Source: an uncultured Prevotellaceae bacterium (lineage in GTDB: Bacteria > Bacteroidota > Bacteroidia > Bacteroidales > Bacteroidaceae). Taken from it: a DNA stretch of 35,677 nt. Numbering within the stretch: position 1 is the first letter of the stretch; each line of letters begins with the position of its first letter. A model generated the notes under the pieces. The model ran no database searches. It saw only the letters and a list, made by a program, of their open reading frames with translations, and was not told the DNA's origin. The DNA lies in NCBI GenBank assembly GCA_900318915.1, contig ONMI01000016.1, positions 1-35,677 of the forward strand. Direction: 5' to 3'. The position numbers and the translations under genes are program-made. Positions 1 through 9,879 of the stretch are shown here, piece by piece.

Positions 1-539
1 GGGCGCAGCCAGTGGAACGAACGGTCATACTCATCGGCCTCTATCACCACATAGTCGCTGTCGCTCAGGAGATAGTTGGTGCCGTAGTTTTTCAGAATGC
101 CTCCCAGAAAGGCGTTGCAGCCCAGGTGGCTGTTGTGCATGATGTGGGCGCACATCGACGAGGTAGTGGTCTTGCCGTGTGTGCCTGCCACGCAGAGTCC
201 GCGGTGCGAGCGGGTCAGCGTGCCGAGCACTTGGGCGCGTTTCTGCACTTCGAAACCGCCCTCTCTGAACCAGTTCAGCTCTTGGTGTGTGGCCGGCACG
301 GCCGGGGTGTATATCACCAGGGTCGATTTGGGGTCCCGGCACGGTTCTGGTATGCGCTGTGTGTCGTCTTCGTAGTGTATCTCGGCGCCTTCCTCCTCCA
401 GTTTGAGGGTGAGCGGAGTGGCTGTCTTGTCGTATCCTGCCACAAATACTTGCTTGTAGAGGAAGAATCGTGCGATGGCGCTCATGCCGATGCCGCCCAC
501 GCCGATAAAATAGACTGCCTTTATATCGTTCAGGTTCAT
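1..539 (-). CDS. murC: UDP-N-acetylmuramate--L-alanine ligase, N-terminal part
   Basis: MurC adds L-alanine to UDP-MurNAc in the cytoplasm, the first amino acid step of the peptidoglycan stem peptide. Only the first 179 codons lie in the window; the gene continues past the left edge. The reading starts at an ATG at 537-539 and opens with a Rossmann-type stretch (FIGVGGIGMS, residues 11-20). The ATP-binding P-loop GTHGKTTT is at residues 119-126 and the EADEYDRSF segment typical of MurC is near 167. It follows murG with a 12-base gap, so it is co-transcribed as the next dcw gene. Nothing looks broken in the visible part. Confidence 0.96.
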   Translation of the reverse strand, partial: MNLNDIKAVYFIGVGGIGMSAIARFFLYKQVFVAGYDKTATPLTLKLEEEGAEIHYEDDTQRIPEPCRDPKSTLVIYTPAVPATHQELNWFREGGFEVQKRAQVLGTLTRSHRGLCVAGTHGKTTTSSMCAHIMHNSHLGCNAFLGGILKNYGTNYLLSDSDYVVIEADEYDRSFHWLR

Positions 540-551
540 GTTCGTTTTCAG

Positions 552-1673
552 TTACTTGTTCTTGTGTCTGTTGGCTATCTTCATCACCTCGGCGGCTATC
601 GTGGCGGCGGAGTGGGGCAGGCCCATCTCCTTGCAGTGGCTGCCCAGTGACTTGAGGCGGGCCTCGTCGGTCACGGTCTCCACGGCCAGCTGCAACAGGG
701 TGGCGGGAGCTTCAGCGTCTTTCACGCACAGTGCGGCTCCCTTGTCAACCAGCGCCATGGCGTTTTTGGTCTGGTGGTCTTCGGCCACGTTGGGCGAGGG
801 TACCAATATTACCGGTTTGCCCATGAGGCAGAATTCCGAGATGCTGCTGGCTCCGGCACGGCTTATCACCAGGTCGGCTGCGTTGTAGGCGGCTCCCATG
901 TCGGAGATGAAGTCGGTCACATGGAGCATGGGCAGCGGTTTGTGGCTTTTGAGCTGTTCCTTTATGCTGGCGTGGTAGTACTTGCCGGTCTGCCATATGA
1001 ACTGCACGCCCGACTGCTCTACGATGTCCAGGTGCTGCAGTATGCTCTCATTGATGGTTCTTGCTCCCAGGCTGCCGCCTACGAGAAGTATGGTTTTTTT
1101 GTCGGGCTCGAGGCCGAACTGTTTTCTTGCCTGTTCAGGAGCGATGGTGGCATTCACCACGTCGTTTCTTACGGGGTTCCCTGTCAGGATGATTTTCTCT
1201 GCGGGGAAGAAGCGTTCCATTCCCTCATAGGCCACACAGATTTTCTCCACCTTCTTCGCCAGGAGCTTGTTGGTCACCCCGGCATAGGAGTTTTGCTCCT
1301 GTATCAGGCAGGGAATGCCCATGGCGGCACACTGGTTGAGAGTGGGGCCACTGGCGTAGCCTCCCACGCCTACGGCGGCCATGGGGCGGAACTGGCGTAT
1401 GATACGCTTGGCCATTCTCTGGCTCTTCCATATCTTGAAAAGCACGGTAATATTCTTGAGCAGGTGTTTCCTGTCGAATCCGCAGATAGGCAGTCCCACG
1501 ATTTTGTAACCGGCGTCGGGCACGCGCTGCATTTCCATTCTGCCCTCGGCTCCCACAAAGAGTATTTCGGCTGTGGGCTCCAACTCTTTTATGGCATTGG
1601 CAATAGAAATGGCCGGGAAGATGTGTCCTCCCGTGCCGCCACCGCTGATGATAATTCTCAATGGATTGTCCAT
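552..1673 (-). CDS. murG: UDP-GlcNAc:undecaprenyl-PP-MurNAc-pentapeptide GlcNAc transferase
   Basis: MurG is the peripheral inner-membrane glycosyltransferase that converts lipid I to lipid II. The protein is 373 residues, normal for the family. The N-terminal acceptor-side glycine loop GGGTGGH is at residues 11-17, and the C-terminal domain holds the UDP-GlcNAc-binding stretch GASSISE followed by the PNVAEDHQ segment, roughly residues 275-305. It lies between ftsW and murC in the dcw cluster. A gap of 109 bases separates it from ftsW, unusually long for this cluster, and that gap carries a candidate promoter (1691-1698), so murG and murC may also be transcribed independently of the upstream genes. 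Confidence 0.97.
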   Translation of the reverse strand: MDNPLRIIISGGGTGGHIFPAISIANAIKELEPTAEILFVGAEGRMEMQRVPDAGYKIVGLPICGFDRKHLLKNITVLFKIWKSQRMAKRIIRQFRPMAAVGVGGYASGPTLNQCAAMGIPCLIQEQNSYAGVTNKLLAKKVEKICVAYEGMERFFPAEKIILTGNPVRNDVVNATIAPEQARKQFGLEPDKKTILLVGGSLGARTINESILQHLDIVEQSGVQFIWQTGKYYHASIKEQLKSHKPLPMLHVTDFISDMGAAYNAADLVISRAGASSISEFCLMGKPVILVPSPNVAEDHQTKNAMALVDKGAALCVKDAEAPATLLQLAVETVTDEARLKSLGSHCKEMGLPHSAATIAAEVMKIANRHKNK

Positions 1674-1690
1674 GTATGTAATTAATGCTA

Positions 1691-1698
1691 CAAAAATA
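1691..1698 (-). promoter_or_regulatory. Candidate internal promoter -7 box for murG
   Basis: On the minus strand this reads TATTTTTG, a perfect fit to the Bacteroidota -7 consensus TAnnTTTG, 17 bases before the murG start codon. It lies in the 109-base AT-rich gap between ftsW and murG. No clear -33 TTTG was seen, so the call rests on one box and its position. Confidence 0.45.
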
Positions 1699-1782
1699 CG
1701 ATTTTTTTTTCTTTTATTCTAATTTCCGGCCTATTTTATTGTCCTAAGGCACAATTAATTGATTTAGATTGGTTTGTGCTTC

Positions 1783-3066
1783 TCAGACATGTCGTTTTAC
1801 GGCCGTTTCGGTCCTGTTGCGTTTGGGCGCCGAGATACTGATGCTCAGGATGACGCCCACATAGATGCAGTTGGCCAGCGTGGATGAGCCGCCTCGGCTG
1901 ATGAAGGGTAGGGGTTGCCCGGTGACGGGAGCCAGGCCCACGGCCACCATCATGTTGAACATGGCCTGCGCCACCATGAGTATGGCGAGTCCCATGGCCA
2001 GGAGAGCGGGGAAGTAGTGTTCGCATTCCTGCGCCACAATACCTGCCCTGTAGAGCAGCACGAGGTAGAGGAAGATGATGCCGATGCCTCCGAAAACACC
2101 CAGTTCCTCGAGGATGATGGCGAAGATGAAGTCCGAGTAGGCTTGCGGCAGATAGTCGCGTGCCCATGAGTTGCCCGGCAGTTTACCCACGATGTCCGAT
2201 TTCACAATGGCGATATTGGCATAGCTCACCTGACGGTTCAGGTCGTTGATCTTGTATTTGTCGGGGTCGTCCTCACTGCCGTTGACGAAATCGAGTATTC
2301 GGCTTTTCCAGGTGGAGGCGCGGTGGAAGATCTTGCTGACACCTCCTTTCCCCTCCTTTTCGTCGTCGGGAGCCGGTTGGTTGGCTGCCACCTCGGTGAG
2401 GTTCTGCTTGTCGTTTTCCTTTTTCTCGTCATTGGGCATGGCCATAATAACGCAGAGTCCGAGTGCGGCAACGATGGCGAGCGCGCCCAAGACTTTTCCT
2501 ATCTGCTTCATGGGCACTCCTCCTACGAAGGCCATGGCGAGCACCACCAACAGCAACAGTCCGCCGGTGGAGAAGTTCTCCACGCCGATCAACAGGATGA
2601 TGGGCGCACTGGCTATGAGTACATATTTCAGCGTGCGGGGCGAAGGGCTCTCCTCTGTTTCCGTGCGCATGGCGCTCATCACTTTTGCTACGGCCAGCAC
2701 CATGGCTCCCTTGGCGAATTCAGAGGGTTGAAACTGGAATCCGAAGATGGAGATCCACCTTGATGCCTCATTGGTTTTCTCACCCAGGAAGAGCACATAG
2801 ATGAGCAAGAGGATGGAGCCGGGGAAGACAATGTAGTAGAACGACTTGAATGAGCGGTAGTTCAAGTGCATGGTGAACACCATGAGCACCAGTCCCACCA
2901 ACAGGAATCCCACGTGCCTGATGATGGGTGCCCAGTAGTTGCCGGTCTTGTAGGTGAGTGTGCTGGTGGAGCTGAACACCTCTAGTACGCTGATGCACAC
3001 AAGGAGGAAGAACACCATCCATACTCCCTTGTCGCCTTTGAAAATATTGCTGATTTTGAATTTCAT
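1783..3066 (-). CDS. ftsW: SEDS-family septal peptidoglycan glycosyltransferase FtsW
   Basis: FtsW is the multi-pass membrane glycosyltransferase that polymerises lipid II at the septum together with the FtsI transpeptidase. The sequence is dominated by hydrophobic segments. It carries the SEDS signatures FQPSEFAKG (residues 112-120), the PQAYSDFIFAIILEELG stretch near 307-323 and GQPLPFISRGGSS from residue 383. At 427 residues it is somewhat long, because a charged periplasmic loop of about 80-90 residues (roughly 210-300, rich in Asp, Glu and Lys) is inserted before the SDFIFA motif. It lies 28 bases after murD. Gene order (murD, ftsW, murG) supports FtsW rather than RodA. Confidence 0.95.
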   Translation of the reverse strand: MKFKISNIFKGDKGVWMVFFLLVCISVLEVFSSTSTLTYKTGNYWAPIIRHVGFLLVGLVLMVFTMHLNYRSFKSFYYIVFPGSILLLIYVLFLGEKTNEASRWISIFGFQFQPSEFAKGAMVLAVAKVMSAMRTETEESPSPRTLKYVLIASAPIILLIGVENFSTGGLLLLVVLAMAFVGGVPMKQIGKVLGALAIVAALGLCVIMAMPNDEKKENDKQNLTEVAANQPAPDDEKEGKGGVSKIFHRASTWKSRILDFVNGSEDDPDKYKINDLNRQVSYANIAIVKSDIVGKLPGNSWARDYLPQAYSDFIFAIILEELGVFGGIGIIFLYLVLLYRAGIVAQECEHYFPALLAMGLAILMVAQAMFNMMVAVGLAPVTGQPLPFISRGGSSTLANCIYVGVILSISISAPKRNRTETAVKRHV

Positions 3067-3094
3067 GTCTTACATCCCGTCTTCTATGGCATGT

Positions 3095-4426
3095 TTAAAG
3101 ATTTCTTACAAGTGTCTTGAACTGCTCGCCTCTGTCTTCCATGTTCTTGAACAGGTCGAAGCTGGCGCAACAGGGACTCAGCAGCACGGTGTCGCCGGGC
3201 TGGGCCATCTCATAGCAGGCTTTCACACACTCGGCCATGCTGTGTGTGTCGCGGGTGGGTATGCCCATGCCGTCGAAGAAGTTGTGCAGCTTGGTGTTGT
3301 CGGCACCGAGATACACAAGGCCTGTGCATTTTTTTCTTACCAGTTCGCGTATGGGCTCATAGTCGTTGCCCTTGTCCTTGCCGCCTATGATGAGGATGGT
3401 GGGGGTGGTCATGCTCTCGAGGGCATACCAGCAGGCGTCCACGTTGGTGGCCTTGGAGTCGTTCACATAGTTCACACCCCTTACGGTGCACACCTTCTCA
3501 AGACGGTGCTCCACACCGGGGAAGTCGCTCAGACAGCGGCGTATGCACTCTTTCTTGATGCCGGAGATGTTGGCGGCCAGGCCGGCGGCCAACGAGTTGT
3601 ATATGTTGTGCTTGCCGGTGAGCGAAAGCTCTTCCTGCTCCATGTTGAAAGGAGTGGGTTTCTCCAACACGTATTTGCCCTCTTCGATATAGCCGATGGA
3701 CCCGTTTTCCTTGAGCAGCGAGAAGGGATACTGGATGGCCTTGATGTCATATTTGTCAAGTTCTTTCTTGATTACGGGGTCATCGTTCCAATAGATGAAA
3801 CTGTCTTCGCTGGTCTGGTTTTGCAGAATGCGCATCTTGGCGTCTACATAGTTCTGCATGCAACCGTCGTAGCGGTCCAGATGGTCGGGCGTGATGTTTA
3901 GCAAGATGGCGATGTCGGCACGGAAGTCGTACATGTTGTCGAGCTGAAACGAGCTGAGCTCAATGATGTAGTATTCGTGCGGATCTTCGGCCACCTGGAG
4001 CGCGAGGCTCTTGCCGATATTGCCGGCCAGTCCTACGTCATAGCCGGCCTGCTTGAAGATGTGGTATATCAGCGATGTGGTGGTCGTCTTGCCGTTGGAA
4101 CCGGTGATGCATACCATTTTCGAGTGGGTATAGCGGCCGGCGAATTCTATCTCGCTGATGATGTTGATGCCGCCGGCTTTTGCTTTCTGAATGATGGGCG
4201 CATTGTCGGGTATGCCAGGGCTCTTCACAATCTCGTCGGCATTGAGTATCTTCTCCTCGGTGTGATGTCCTTCCTCCCATGCTATGTCGTGGCTCTCCAA
4301 CAGAGCCTTGTACTTGTCCTTAATGGCCGACATGTCGGACACGAACACGTCGAAACCCTCTTTCTTCGCCAGGACGGCTGCACCGGCGCCGCTTTCTGCT
4401 GCGCCCAGTATCACTATTCTCTTCAT
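3095..4426 (-). CDS. murD: UDP-N-acetylmuramoyl-L-alanine--D-glutamate ligase
   Basis: MurD adds D-glutamate to UDP-MurNAc-L-Ala in the cytoplasm. The 443-residue protein has the usual three Mur ligase domains: an N-terminal nucleotide-type fold (RIVILGAAESGAG, residues 3-15), the ATP P-loop GSNGKTTTT at 109-117, the central LNITPDHLDRY segment, and the C-terminal domain containing the HRLE and NDSKATN segments. It follows mraY after only 4 bases, indicating one operon. Length and motifs are intact. Confidence 0.97.
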   Translation of the reverse strand: MKRIVILGAAESGAGAAVLAKKEGFDVFVSDMSAIKDKYKALLESHDIAWEEGHHTEEKILNADEIVKSPGIPDNAPIIQKAKAGGINIISEIEFAGRYTHSKMVCITGSNGKTTTTSLIYHIFKQAGYDVGLAGNIGKSLALQVAEDPHEYYIIELSSFQLDNMYDFRADIAILLNITPDHLDRYDGCMQNYVDAKMRILQNQTSEDSFIYWNDDPVIKKELDKYDIKAIQYPFSLLKENGSIGYIEEGKYVLEKPTPFNMEQEELSLTGKHNIYNSLAAGLAANISGIKKECIRRCLSDFPGVEHRLEKVCTVRGVNYVNDSKATNVDACWYALESMTTPTILIIGGKDKGNDYEPIRELVRKKCTGLVYLGADNTKLHNFFDGMGIPTRDTHSMAECVKACYEMAQPGDTVLLSPCCASFDLFKNMEDRGEQFKTLVRNL

Positions 4427-4430
4427 GTCT

Positions 4431-5696
4431 TTATCTTATTTTCAGTGTTATGATGGTGAGGGTTGCCAGGATGATGGTGACAATCCAGAAACGCAATGTT
4501 ATTTTCGACTCATGAACCACTCCTTTGGGTTTTTTGAACACATAGGTGCAGTCTGGATCCAGGTCCTTGTCTTCTATGCGGAAGTTGTCATGGATGGGAG
4601 TGCGTTTGAAGATGCGCTGTCTCTTGTTCTTGCGCTTGCCCAGCTTGAAGTACCACACCTGCAGAATCACACTCAGACTCTCCACGAAGAAGATGCCGCA
4701 GAGTATGGGCAGAAGCAGTTCCTTGTGGATGATGACGGCGCACACGGCTATGATGCCGCCGATGGTCAGTGAGCCGGTGTCGCCCATGAACACCTGGGCA
4801 GGATAGGCGTTGTACCAGAGGAAGCCCACCAGGGCCCCGATGAAGGCGCACATGAAGACCACAAGTTCCTGTGTGCCAGGTATATACATGATATTGAGGT
4901 AGGATGCAAACTCAATGTGACTGCTCACATAGGCCAGGATGCCCAGCGCCACGCCTATGATGGCCGAGTTGCCTGCGCACATGCCGTCCATACCGTCGTT
5001 GAGATTGGCACCGTTGGATACGGCGGTCACCACAAGGATGGTCATCAGCACGAAGATAACCCAACCAGCGGCCTCTTTCTTGTCGCCCAGCGGACTGGCT
5101 ATCTCCGAATAGTCAAGATTGTGGGTCTTGATGAAAGGGATGGTGGTCTTGAGCGATTTCTCCGCCTCCGTCTTGTGTGTGATGAGTGTCTTGCCCTGCT
5201 TCTCGGTGTTCACGTTTTCGTGAATCTTCACATCGGGGCTCGACCAGAGCACCAGTCCTACGATGAGTCCCAGTCCCACTTGTCCCACTATCTTGAACTT
5301 GCCCTTCAAGCCCTCTTTGTTGTGTCTGAATATCTTGATGTAGTCGTCGAGTCCTCCCAGCACCCCCAGCCAGATGGTGGAGATAATCATCAGGATGAGG
5401 TAGATGTTGCGCATGCGCCCCAGGAGCAGCACCGGCACCAGAATGGATACGATGATGATGATGCCGCCCATGGAAGGCACTCCTATTTTCTTCACGCCGA
5501 AGGGGTCTATCTTGCTGTCTCGTTGTGTCTCAGTGATTTGCTTCTTTTTTAGGAATTTGATAAATGCCTCGCCAAACCATGCTGAGATGAGCAGTGAGAG
5601 GATGAGTGCCAGCAGCGACCTGAAGGAAATGTAGTTCCATATATGTGAGCCGGGTATACCAAACTGCTCGAGAAATCTGAAAAAATAATACAGCAT
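4431..5696 (-). CDS. mraY: Phospho-MurNAc-pentapeptide transferase
   Basis: MraY is the integral membrane enzyme that moves phospho-MurNAc-pentapeptide onto undecaprenyl phosphate to make lipid I. The expected acidic motifs are present: LDDY at 116-119, NLNDGMDGM at 231-239 and FMGDTGSL at 303-310. The protein is 421 residues, about 60 more than E. coli MraY. The excess is mainly an insertion at roughly 152-208 between membrane segments, plus a C-terminal extension with an extra hydrophobic helix. The cytoplasmic PIHHHY motif known from E. coli reads PIHDNF here (367-372), so only the first His is kept. Flanked by murE and murD, its identity is not in doubt. Confidence 0.96.
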   Translation of the reverse strand: MLYYFFRFLEQFGIPGSHIWNYISFRSLLALILSLLISAWFGEAFIKFLKKKQITETQRDSKIDPFGVKKIGVPSMGGIIIIVSILVPVLLLGRMRNIYLILMIISTIWLGVLGGLDDYIKIFRHNKEGLKGKFKIVGQVGLGLIVGLVLWSSPDVKIHENVNTEKQGKTLITHKTEAEKSLKTTIPFIKTHNLDYSEIASPLGDKKEAAGWVIFVLMTILVVTAVSNGANLNDGMDGMCAGNSAIIGVALGILAYVSSHIEFASYLNIMYIPGTQELVVFMCAFIGALVGFLWYNAYPAQVFMGDTGSLTIGGIIAVCAVIIHKELLLPILCGIFFVESLSVILQVWYFKLGKRKNKRQRIFKRTPIHDNFRIEDKDLDPDCTYVFKKPKGVVHESKITLRFWIVTIILATLTIITLKIR

Positions 5697-5734
5697 AACC
5701 TAATGTGATCTTGTCTGATAAATAGTATGTGTTG

Positions 5735-7195
5735 TTATGATTGCTGTGCCTCGAATATGGAGGATAGAACTTCCCTGTCGTCGAAGTGATGTTTCACCCC
5801 GTTTATCTCCTGGTAGTTCTCATGACCCTTTCCCGCCACCAGGATCACGTCGCCCTTCTTGGCAAGGGCGCAGGCTGTCTTGATGGCCTCCAGACGGTTG
5901 GTTATCCGGAGCACCTTGTGCTGCTGGTTAGCGGCTACACCGGCCATCATGTCGTTGATGATGTCGTCGGGGTTCTCAAACCGCGGATTGTCGCTGGTGA
6001 TGATGACCTGGTCGCTCTGTTTCACCGCCTCTTTGGCCATGAGCGGCCGCTTGCCCTTGTCTCTGTTGCCGCCGGCGCCGCATACGGTGATTACACGCCC
6101 GGTCTTGCCGTTGAGCACCTCGTGGATGGCGTTGAGCACGTTCTCCAGGGCGTCGGGGGTGTGGGCATAGTCGACAATGGCTGTGTATCCGAGGGGCGAC
6201 TGTATGGGCTGCAGCCGTCCGCTCACGCTTTTCAGCTTGCTCAGCACCACCAGTATCTGTTCGGGGTCCTTGCCCAGCATCACGGCGGTGCCGTAGACGG
6301 CCAGGAGATTGCTGGCATTGAATTTCCCGATAAATTGCACGCCCACTTCTCTTCCGTCGATGTCAAGATACATGCCTTCGAAATGGCACTCGAGTATTCT
6401 CGCCTTGAAGTCGGCCATGGTCTTTGTCGAGTAGGTCTTCACGCAGGCTTTGGTGTTCTGCACCATCACCATGCCGTTCTTGTCGTCGGCGTTGATGACG
6501 GCGAAGGCCGTCTTGGGCAGTGAGTCGAAGAACTGTTTTTTTGCGTCGCGGTAGTTCTCGAATGTCTTATGATAGTCGAGATGGTCTCTGGTGAGGTTGG
6601 TGAAGATGCCGCCGGCGAAGGTGAGACCGCCTATCCTTTTCTGGTGAATGGCATGGCTGCTGCACTCCATAAAGGCATATTCACATCCGGCATCCACCAT
6701 TCTGGCAAGCAGTTGGTTCAGTGCGATAGGGTCGGGAGTGGTATGTTCGGTGGGTATGGCCTCGCCCTCTATGTAGTTGCACACAGTGGAGAGCAAGCCG
6801 CATTTGTGGCCCATTTCCCTGAACATATTATATAATAAGGTGGCGATGGTAGTTTTCCCGTTGGTGCCGGTCACACCCACGAGTTTCAGCTTCTTCGACG
6901 GATTGCCATAGAAAGTAGTGGCCACTTTGCCTACGATGTCCTCGGTCGAGCTGACCACGATATAGGTCACCCCGTCGGTGGGCTCGGGCATTTCCTCGCA
7001 CAGAATGGCGGTGGCTCCTTTCTCGATAGCCTTCCCTATGTATTTGTGACCGTCCACCTGTGTGCCTCTGATGGCCACGAACAGCTGTCCTTCGCCAATC
7101 AGCCTGGAGTCTATCTGTATGCCGGTTATCTCCTTTTCCAAGTCTCCGGCCACGGCTGTCACATGGATGCTTCTTATCAGTGTGCTTAGATTCAT
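5735..7195 (-). CDS. murE: UDP-MurNAc-L-Ala-D-Glu:meso-diaminopimelate ligase
   Basis: MurE adds the third stem-peptide residue in the cytoplasm. The 486-residue protein has the ATP P-loop [10 protein letters not shown] at 107-116, the central [10 protein letters not shown] segment near 200-209 and, in the C-terminal domain, the DNPR motif at 402-405. DNPR is the known signature of meso-diaminopimelate-adding MurE, as opposed to lysine-adding enzymes, so a diaminopimelate-type peptidoglycan is inferred. The gene lies 34 bases after ftsI and 38 bases before mraY on the same strand. Confidence 0.97.
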   Translation of the reverse strand: MNLSTLIRSIHVTAVAGDLEKEITGIQIDSRLIGEGQLFVAIRGTQVDGHKYIGKAIEKGATAILCEEMPEPTDGVTYIVVSSTEDIVGKVATTFYGNPSKKLKLVGVTGTNGKTTIATLLYNMFREMGHKCGLLSTVCNYIEGEAIPTEHTTPDPIALNQLLARMVDAGCEYAFMECSSHAIHQKRIGGLTFAGGIFTNLTRDHLDYHKTFENYRDAKKQFFDSLPKTAFAVINADDKNGMVMVQNTKACVKTYSTKTMADFKARILECHFEGMYLDIDGREVGVQFIGKFNASNLLAVYGTAVMLGKDPEQILVVLSKLKSVSGRLQPIQSPLGYTAIVDYAHTPDALENVLNAIHEVLNGKTGRVITVCGAGGNRDKGKRPLMAKEAVKQSDQVIITSDNPRFENPDDIINDMMAGVAANQQHKVLRITNRLEAIKTACALAKKGDVILVAGKGHENYQEINGVKHHFDDREVLSSIFEAQQS

Positions 7196-7229
7196 CTTGA
7201 TGTAGTATTGTTGTTTGTGATGTTCTGTT

Positions 7230-9383
7230 CTATTTCAGTGTCAGTACACAGGTCTGGCCCCTGTGTATCTTGTTCCCGGCGGGTATGCTTTGCGCCGCCA
7301 CCTTGCCTCTGCCCTCGAGGCGTGTCCTCAGGCCAAGCTTCTCCAGCTGATACACCGCGTCTCTGGCGCCGGCGCCTGTCACATCGGGCATGACGTCTTT
7401 GGAGGCCTTGTTGGTGTTGAACATGAAAATGTTCTCCTTGAAGGAGATGGTTCCCCAGCTGTCGGTACCGTCGGCCATGCTTGTGGGTGCCGGGGCGGAG
7501 GAGCGGTAGCCCAGATTGGTGAGCACGAAGTCGGCCGCCTTGAGGTCGCCTTTCTTCACCCTGGGTGAGAGCGTCTCGGTGGTGTCGCAGGCTTGCGAGG
7601 CGTCCACTTTCAGATAGTGGGCCATGATGCCCTCGGCAATGTCGTGGAACACAACGCCGCTCATGCCGCCGCCCGATGCGGGGAGCCCGGACTTCCTGAT
7701 GCACACGATACAGGTGTACTTGGGCTTCTCGGCAGGGAAGTATCCTGCGAAGCTCAGGAGATAGTCTACCGTGCCTGCGGTGTATCCCATCCTTCCTTTT
7801 GACACTTGGGCCGTTCCTGTCTTACCTGCCACCATGAACGACTGTGATCCGGCTTGTTTTCCCAGTCCGATGCTTACCACCTGTTCGAGCATGGTCCTTA
7901 TTTTCGACAGGGTGGTGGGCTTGCATATCTGCTCGCGCATCACCTCGGTGGGATATTCGCGTATCACTTTGCCGTCTCTCATCACAGCCTTTACGATGCG
8001 CGGTCTCATCATCCTGCCGTTGTTGGCGATGGCGTTGTAGAAGGTGACCATGGAGATGGGCGGTATCTGTGTCTCGTAGCCGATGCTCATCCACGGCAGT
8101 TTGGTCAGGGGCCAGTCGATGAGTTTCCCGTTGCTCGAGCGTCGGGGTTTGCGTATGATGGGCTTTGCATAGCCGGGCAGAGGAAGACGAAGGTCGTCGG
8201 CCAGTCCCAGCCGGTAGATGCCGTCGACAAACTGTTCCGGGTTCTTGCCGTAGTTCTCGTCGATAATGCGACTCACACCGATGTTCGAGCTCACCTGGAG
8301 TATGCGTGGCACGGAAATTCTGCCGTAGCCGCCTTTCCGCCAGTTGTGGTCCTTCATGTCGCGGGTGTGCATGTGGTAGATGCCGTTGCCTGTGTCAACC
8401 ATGGCGGTGGTGTCTACCTTACCGTCGTCGAGAGCCACCATGAGCGATGCGGTCTTGAATACAGAGCCGGGCTCCAGGAGGTCGGAGATGGCATGGCTCA
8501 TAATCTCGCCGTATTCGCCGTTGGCCATCCGCTCCATGTTCACCATGGCCTTGATGTCGCCTGTCTCCACCTCCATGACGATGGCCACGCCCGTCTCGCC
8601 GTTTATGAGTTTCAGCTCTTTCACCACGGCGGCCTCGGCGATGTCCTGCATCCTCATGTTGATGGTGGTCACGATGTCGTCGCCGTTGACGGGATTTTCG
8701 TCCACCACACTGAGGTTGGTGCGGCTCACCCTCTTAATGTGCCTGAGGCCGGGGGTGCCTCTGAGCACGCTGTCGAACGACATTTCAAGTCCGAAGCGTG
8801 GCGAGTCCATCTCGCCGTGCAGGTCGCCGATGACGCGCTTGGCGAGTGACCCGAAGGGCCTTTCTCTGGAGTTGAGGAACGACTCGTTGTGGAATCCTCC
8901 CTTGTAGGGGCTCAAATTGAACACCGGCAGCGCTTCCACTCTCTTGTAGGCATTGTGGTCTATGCGCTGCGGCACGAGGAGCCAGTGGCGGCTGCCTTTT
9001 TTCCTGCCTTCCAGGATATGCTGTCTGAAGTATTCTTCTTCTATCTCGGGGAAGATGTTGTGCAGCCCCTCGCAGATGCTGTCGAGTTTCACCATCAGCA
9101 GCGAGTCTTTCTCCTCACCTCCCGTCTGGAAGTCCATGTATACCTTGTATCTTGGCATCGAGCTGGCCATGAGCTGTCCGTCATCACTCAGTATGTCGCC
9201 TCTCGTGGGCCAGATGGTGTCTTGCTTGTCGGTGCCCATTTGAGTAAGGACCTTGTTCCAAAACTCTCGCTTGGCTGTCATGATGTAGAGCGCTTTCACC
9301 ATGACGGCGATACCCAGAAGTGTCATGAAGATGATGACGCCTCTGTATCGTGGGAGTATTTTCTTCCGGTTGTATTTACTCAT
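7230..9383 (-). CDS. ftsI: Septal peptidoglycan transpeptidase (class B PBP, FtsI/PBP3) with PASTA domain
   Basis: FtsI cross-links septal peptidoglycan in the periplasm in partnership with FtsW. The 717-residue protein has a short cytoplasmic tail, one membrane anchor (about residues 14-35), a dimerisation domain and a transpeptidase domain with all three active-site motifs: SVFK at 307-310 (nucleophile Ser307), SSN at 365-367 and KTG at 521-523. A C-terminal PASTA-like domain (about 655-717, starting near [12 protein letters not shown]) makes it longer than proteobacterial FtsI. Its start overlaps the end of the ftsL-like gene by 8 bases, suggesting coupled translation. Confidence 0.96.
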   Translation of the reverse strand: MSKYNRKKILPRYRGVIIFMTLLGIAVMVKALYIMTAKREFWNKVLTQMGTDKQDTIWPTRGDILSDDGQLMASSMPRYKVYMDFQTGGEEKDSLLMVKLDSICEGLHNIFPEIEEEYFRQHILEGRKKGSRHWLLVPQRIDHNAYKRVEALPVFNLSPYKGGFHNESFLNSRERPFGSLAKRVIGDLHGEMDSPRFGLEMSFDSVLRGTPGLRHIKRVSRTNLSVVDENPVNGDDIVTTINMRMQDIAEAAVVKELKLINGETGVAIVMEVETGDIKAMVNMERMANGEYGEIMSHAISDLLEPGSVFKTASLMVALDDGKVDTTAMVDTGNGIYHMHTRDMKDHNWRKGGYGRISVPRILQVSSNIGVSRIIDENYGKNPEQFVDGIYRLGLADDLRLPLPGYAKPIIRKPRRSSNGKLIDWPLTKLPWMSIGYETQIPPISMVTFYNAIANNGRMMRPRIVKAVMRDGKVIREYPTEVMREQICKPTTLSKIRTMLEQVVSIGLGKQAGSQSFMVAGKTGTAQVSKGRMGYTAGTVDYLLSFAGYFPAEKPKYTCIVCIRKSGLPASGGGMSGVVFHDIAEGIMAHYLKVDASQACDTTETLSPRVKKGDLKAADFVLTNLGYRSSAPAPTSMADGTDSWGTISFKENIFMFNTNKASKDVMPDVTGAGARDAVYQLEKLGLRTRLEGRGKVAAQSIPAGNKIHRGQTCVLTLK

Positions 9384-9879
9384 TTCCGTTTACGATTATA
9401 ATATAAGGTGGCTGGTCGGCTGTGTGCAGCAGGCTGTCGTTGTTTTCTTTGAGCATATCCAGCACATGGCTCTCCCGGCAATGCTCGGTGAGTTCGCTCG
9501 AAATGGCCAGTGCCTTGTATTGTGAGTTTTTCAGCAGTTTTGTAAGCCGTGCTATCTCCACCTCGTCTTTCTGACAACTGTATCTATTGGATATGTAGAG
9601 CACGAAGAAACCTATGATGAGCAGCATGAGCCATATTTGTTTCCGTATGGCTTGTGTGTAGAGGATGTCGCCGCCCAGAATTTTCCTAAGTGAGAGCTTT
9701 GTACCCTGCGGGCGCTCGTCTTCTCGGCTCTCCTCCTTGATGTATTCTTTCAGCGATATGCCCGCAGGCTCCTCCTTGGCGGGTTCGGCTTCTGCCGGTT
9801 CCTCGTCGCTATAGGTGTCGTCCTGTGTCAGGGCATCGACCTCTTCTTCAGGATTGTATGTAGGGTCTTCTTTTTTCAT
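9376..9879 (-). CDS. ftsL: FtsL-like bitopic division protein
   Basis: This is a 167-residue protein with an acidic cytoplasmic N terminus (about 1-80, rich in Glu, Asp and Pro), one membrane helix at about 81-97 and a short periplasmic coiled-coil-like segment. That is the topology of FtsL, which with FtsQ and FtsB holds FtsW and FtsI in the divisome. FtsL proteins share little sequence, so the call rests on topology and on the position between rsmH and ftsI, where ftsL is normally found. It overlaps rsmH by 4 bases (ATGA) and ftsI by 8. The long acidic N-terminal tail is unlike the short tail of E. coli FtsL. Confidence 0.82.
   Translation of the reverse strand: MKKEDPTYNPEEEVDALTQDDTYSDEEPAEAEPAKEEPAGISLKEYIKEESREDERPQGTKLSLRKILGGDILYTQAIRKQIWLMLLIIGFFVLYISNRYSCQKDEVEIARLTKLLKNSQYKALAISSELTEHCRESHVLDMLKENNDSLLHTADQPPYIIIVNGNE

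Noticed and set aside
774-1685. 303-codon plus-strand frame opposite murG
   Set aside because: murG is complete and unmistakable on the other strand; the antisense product has no domain.
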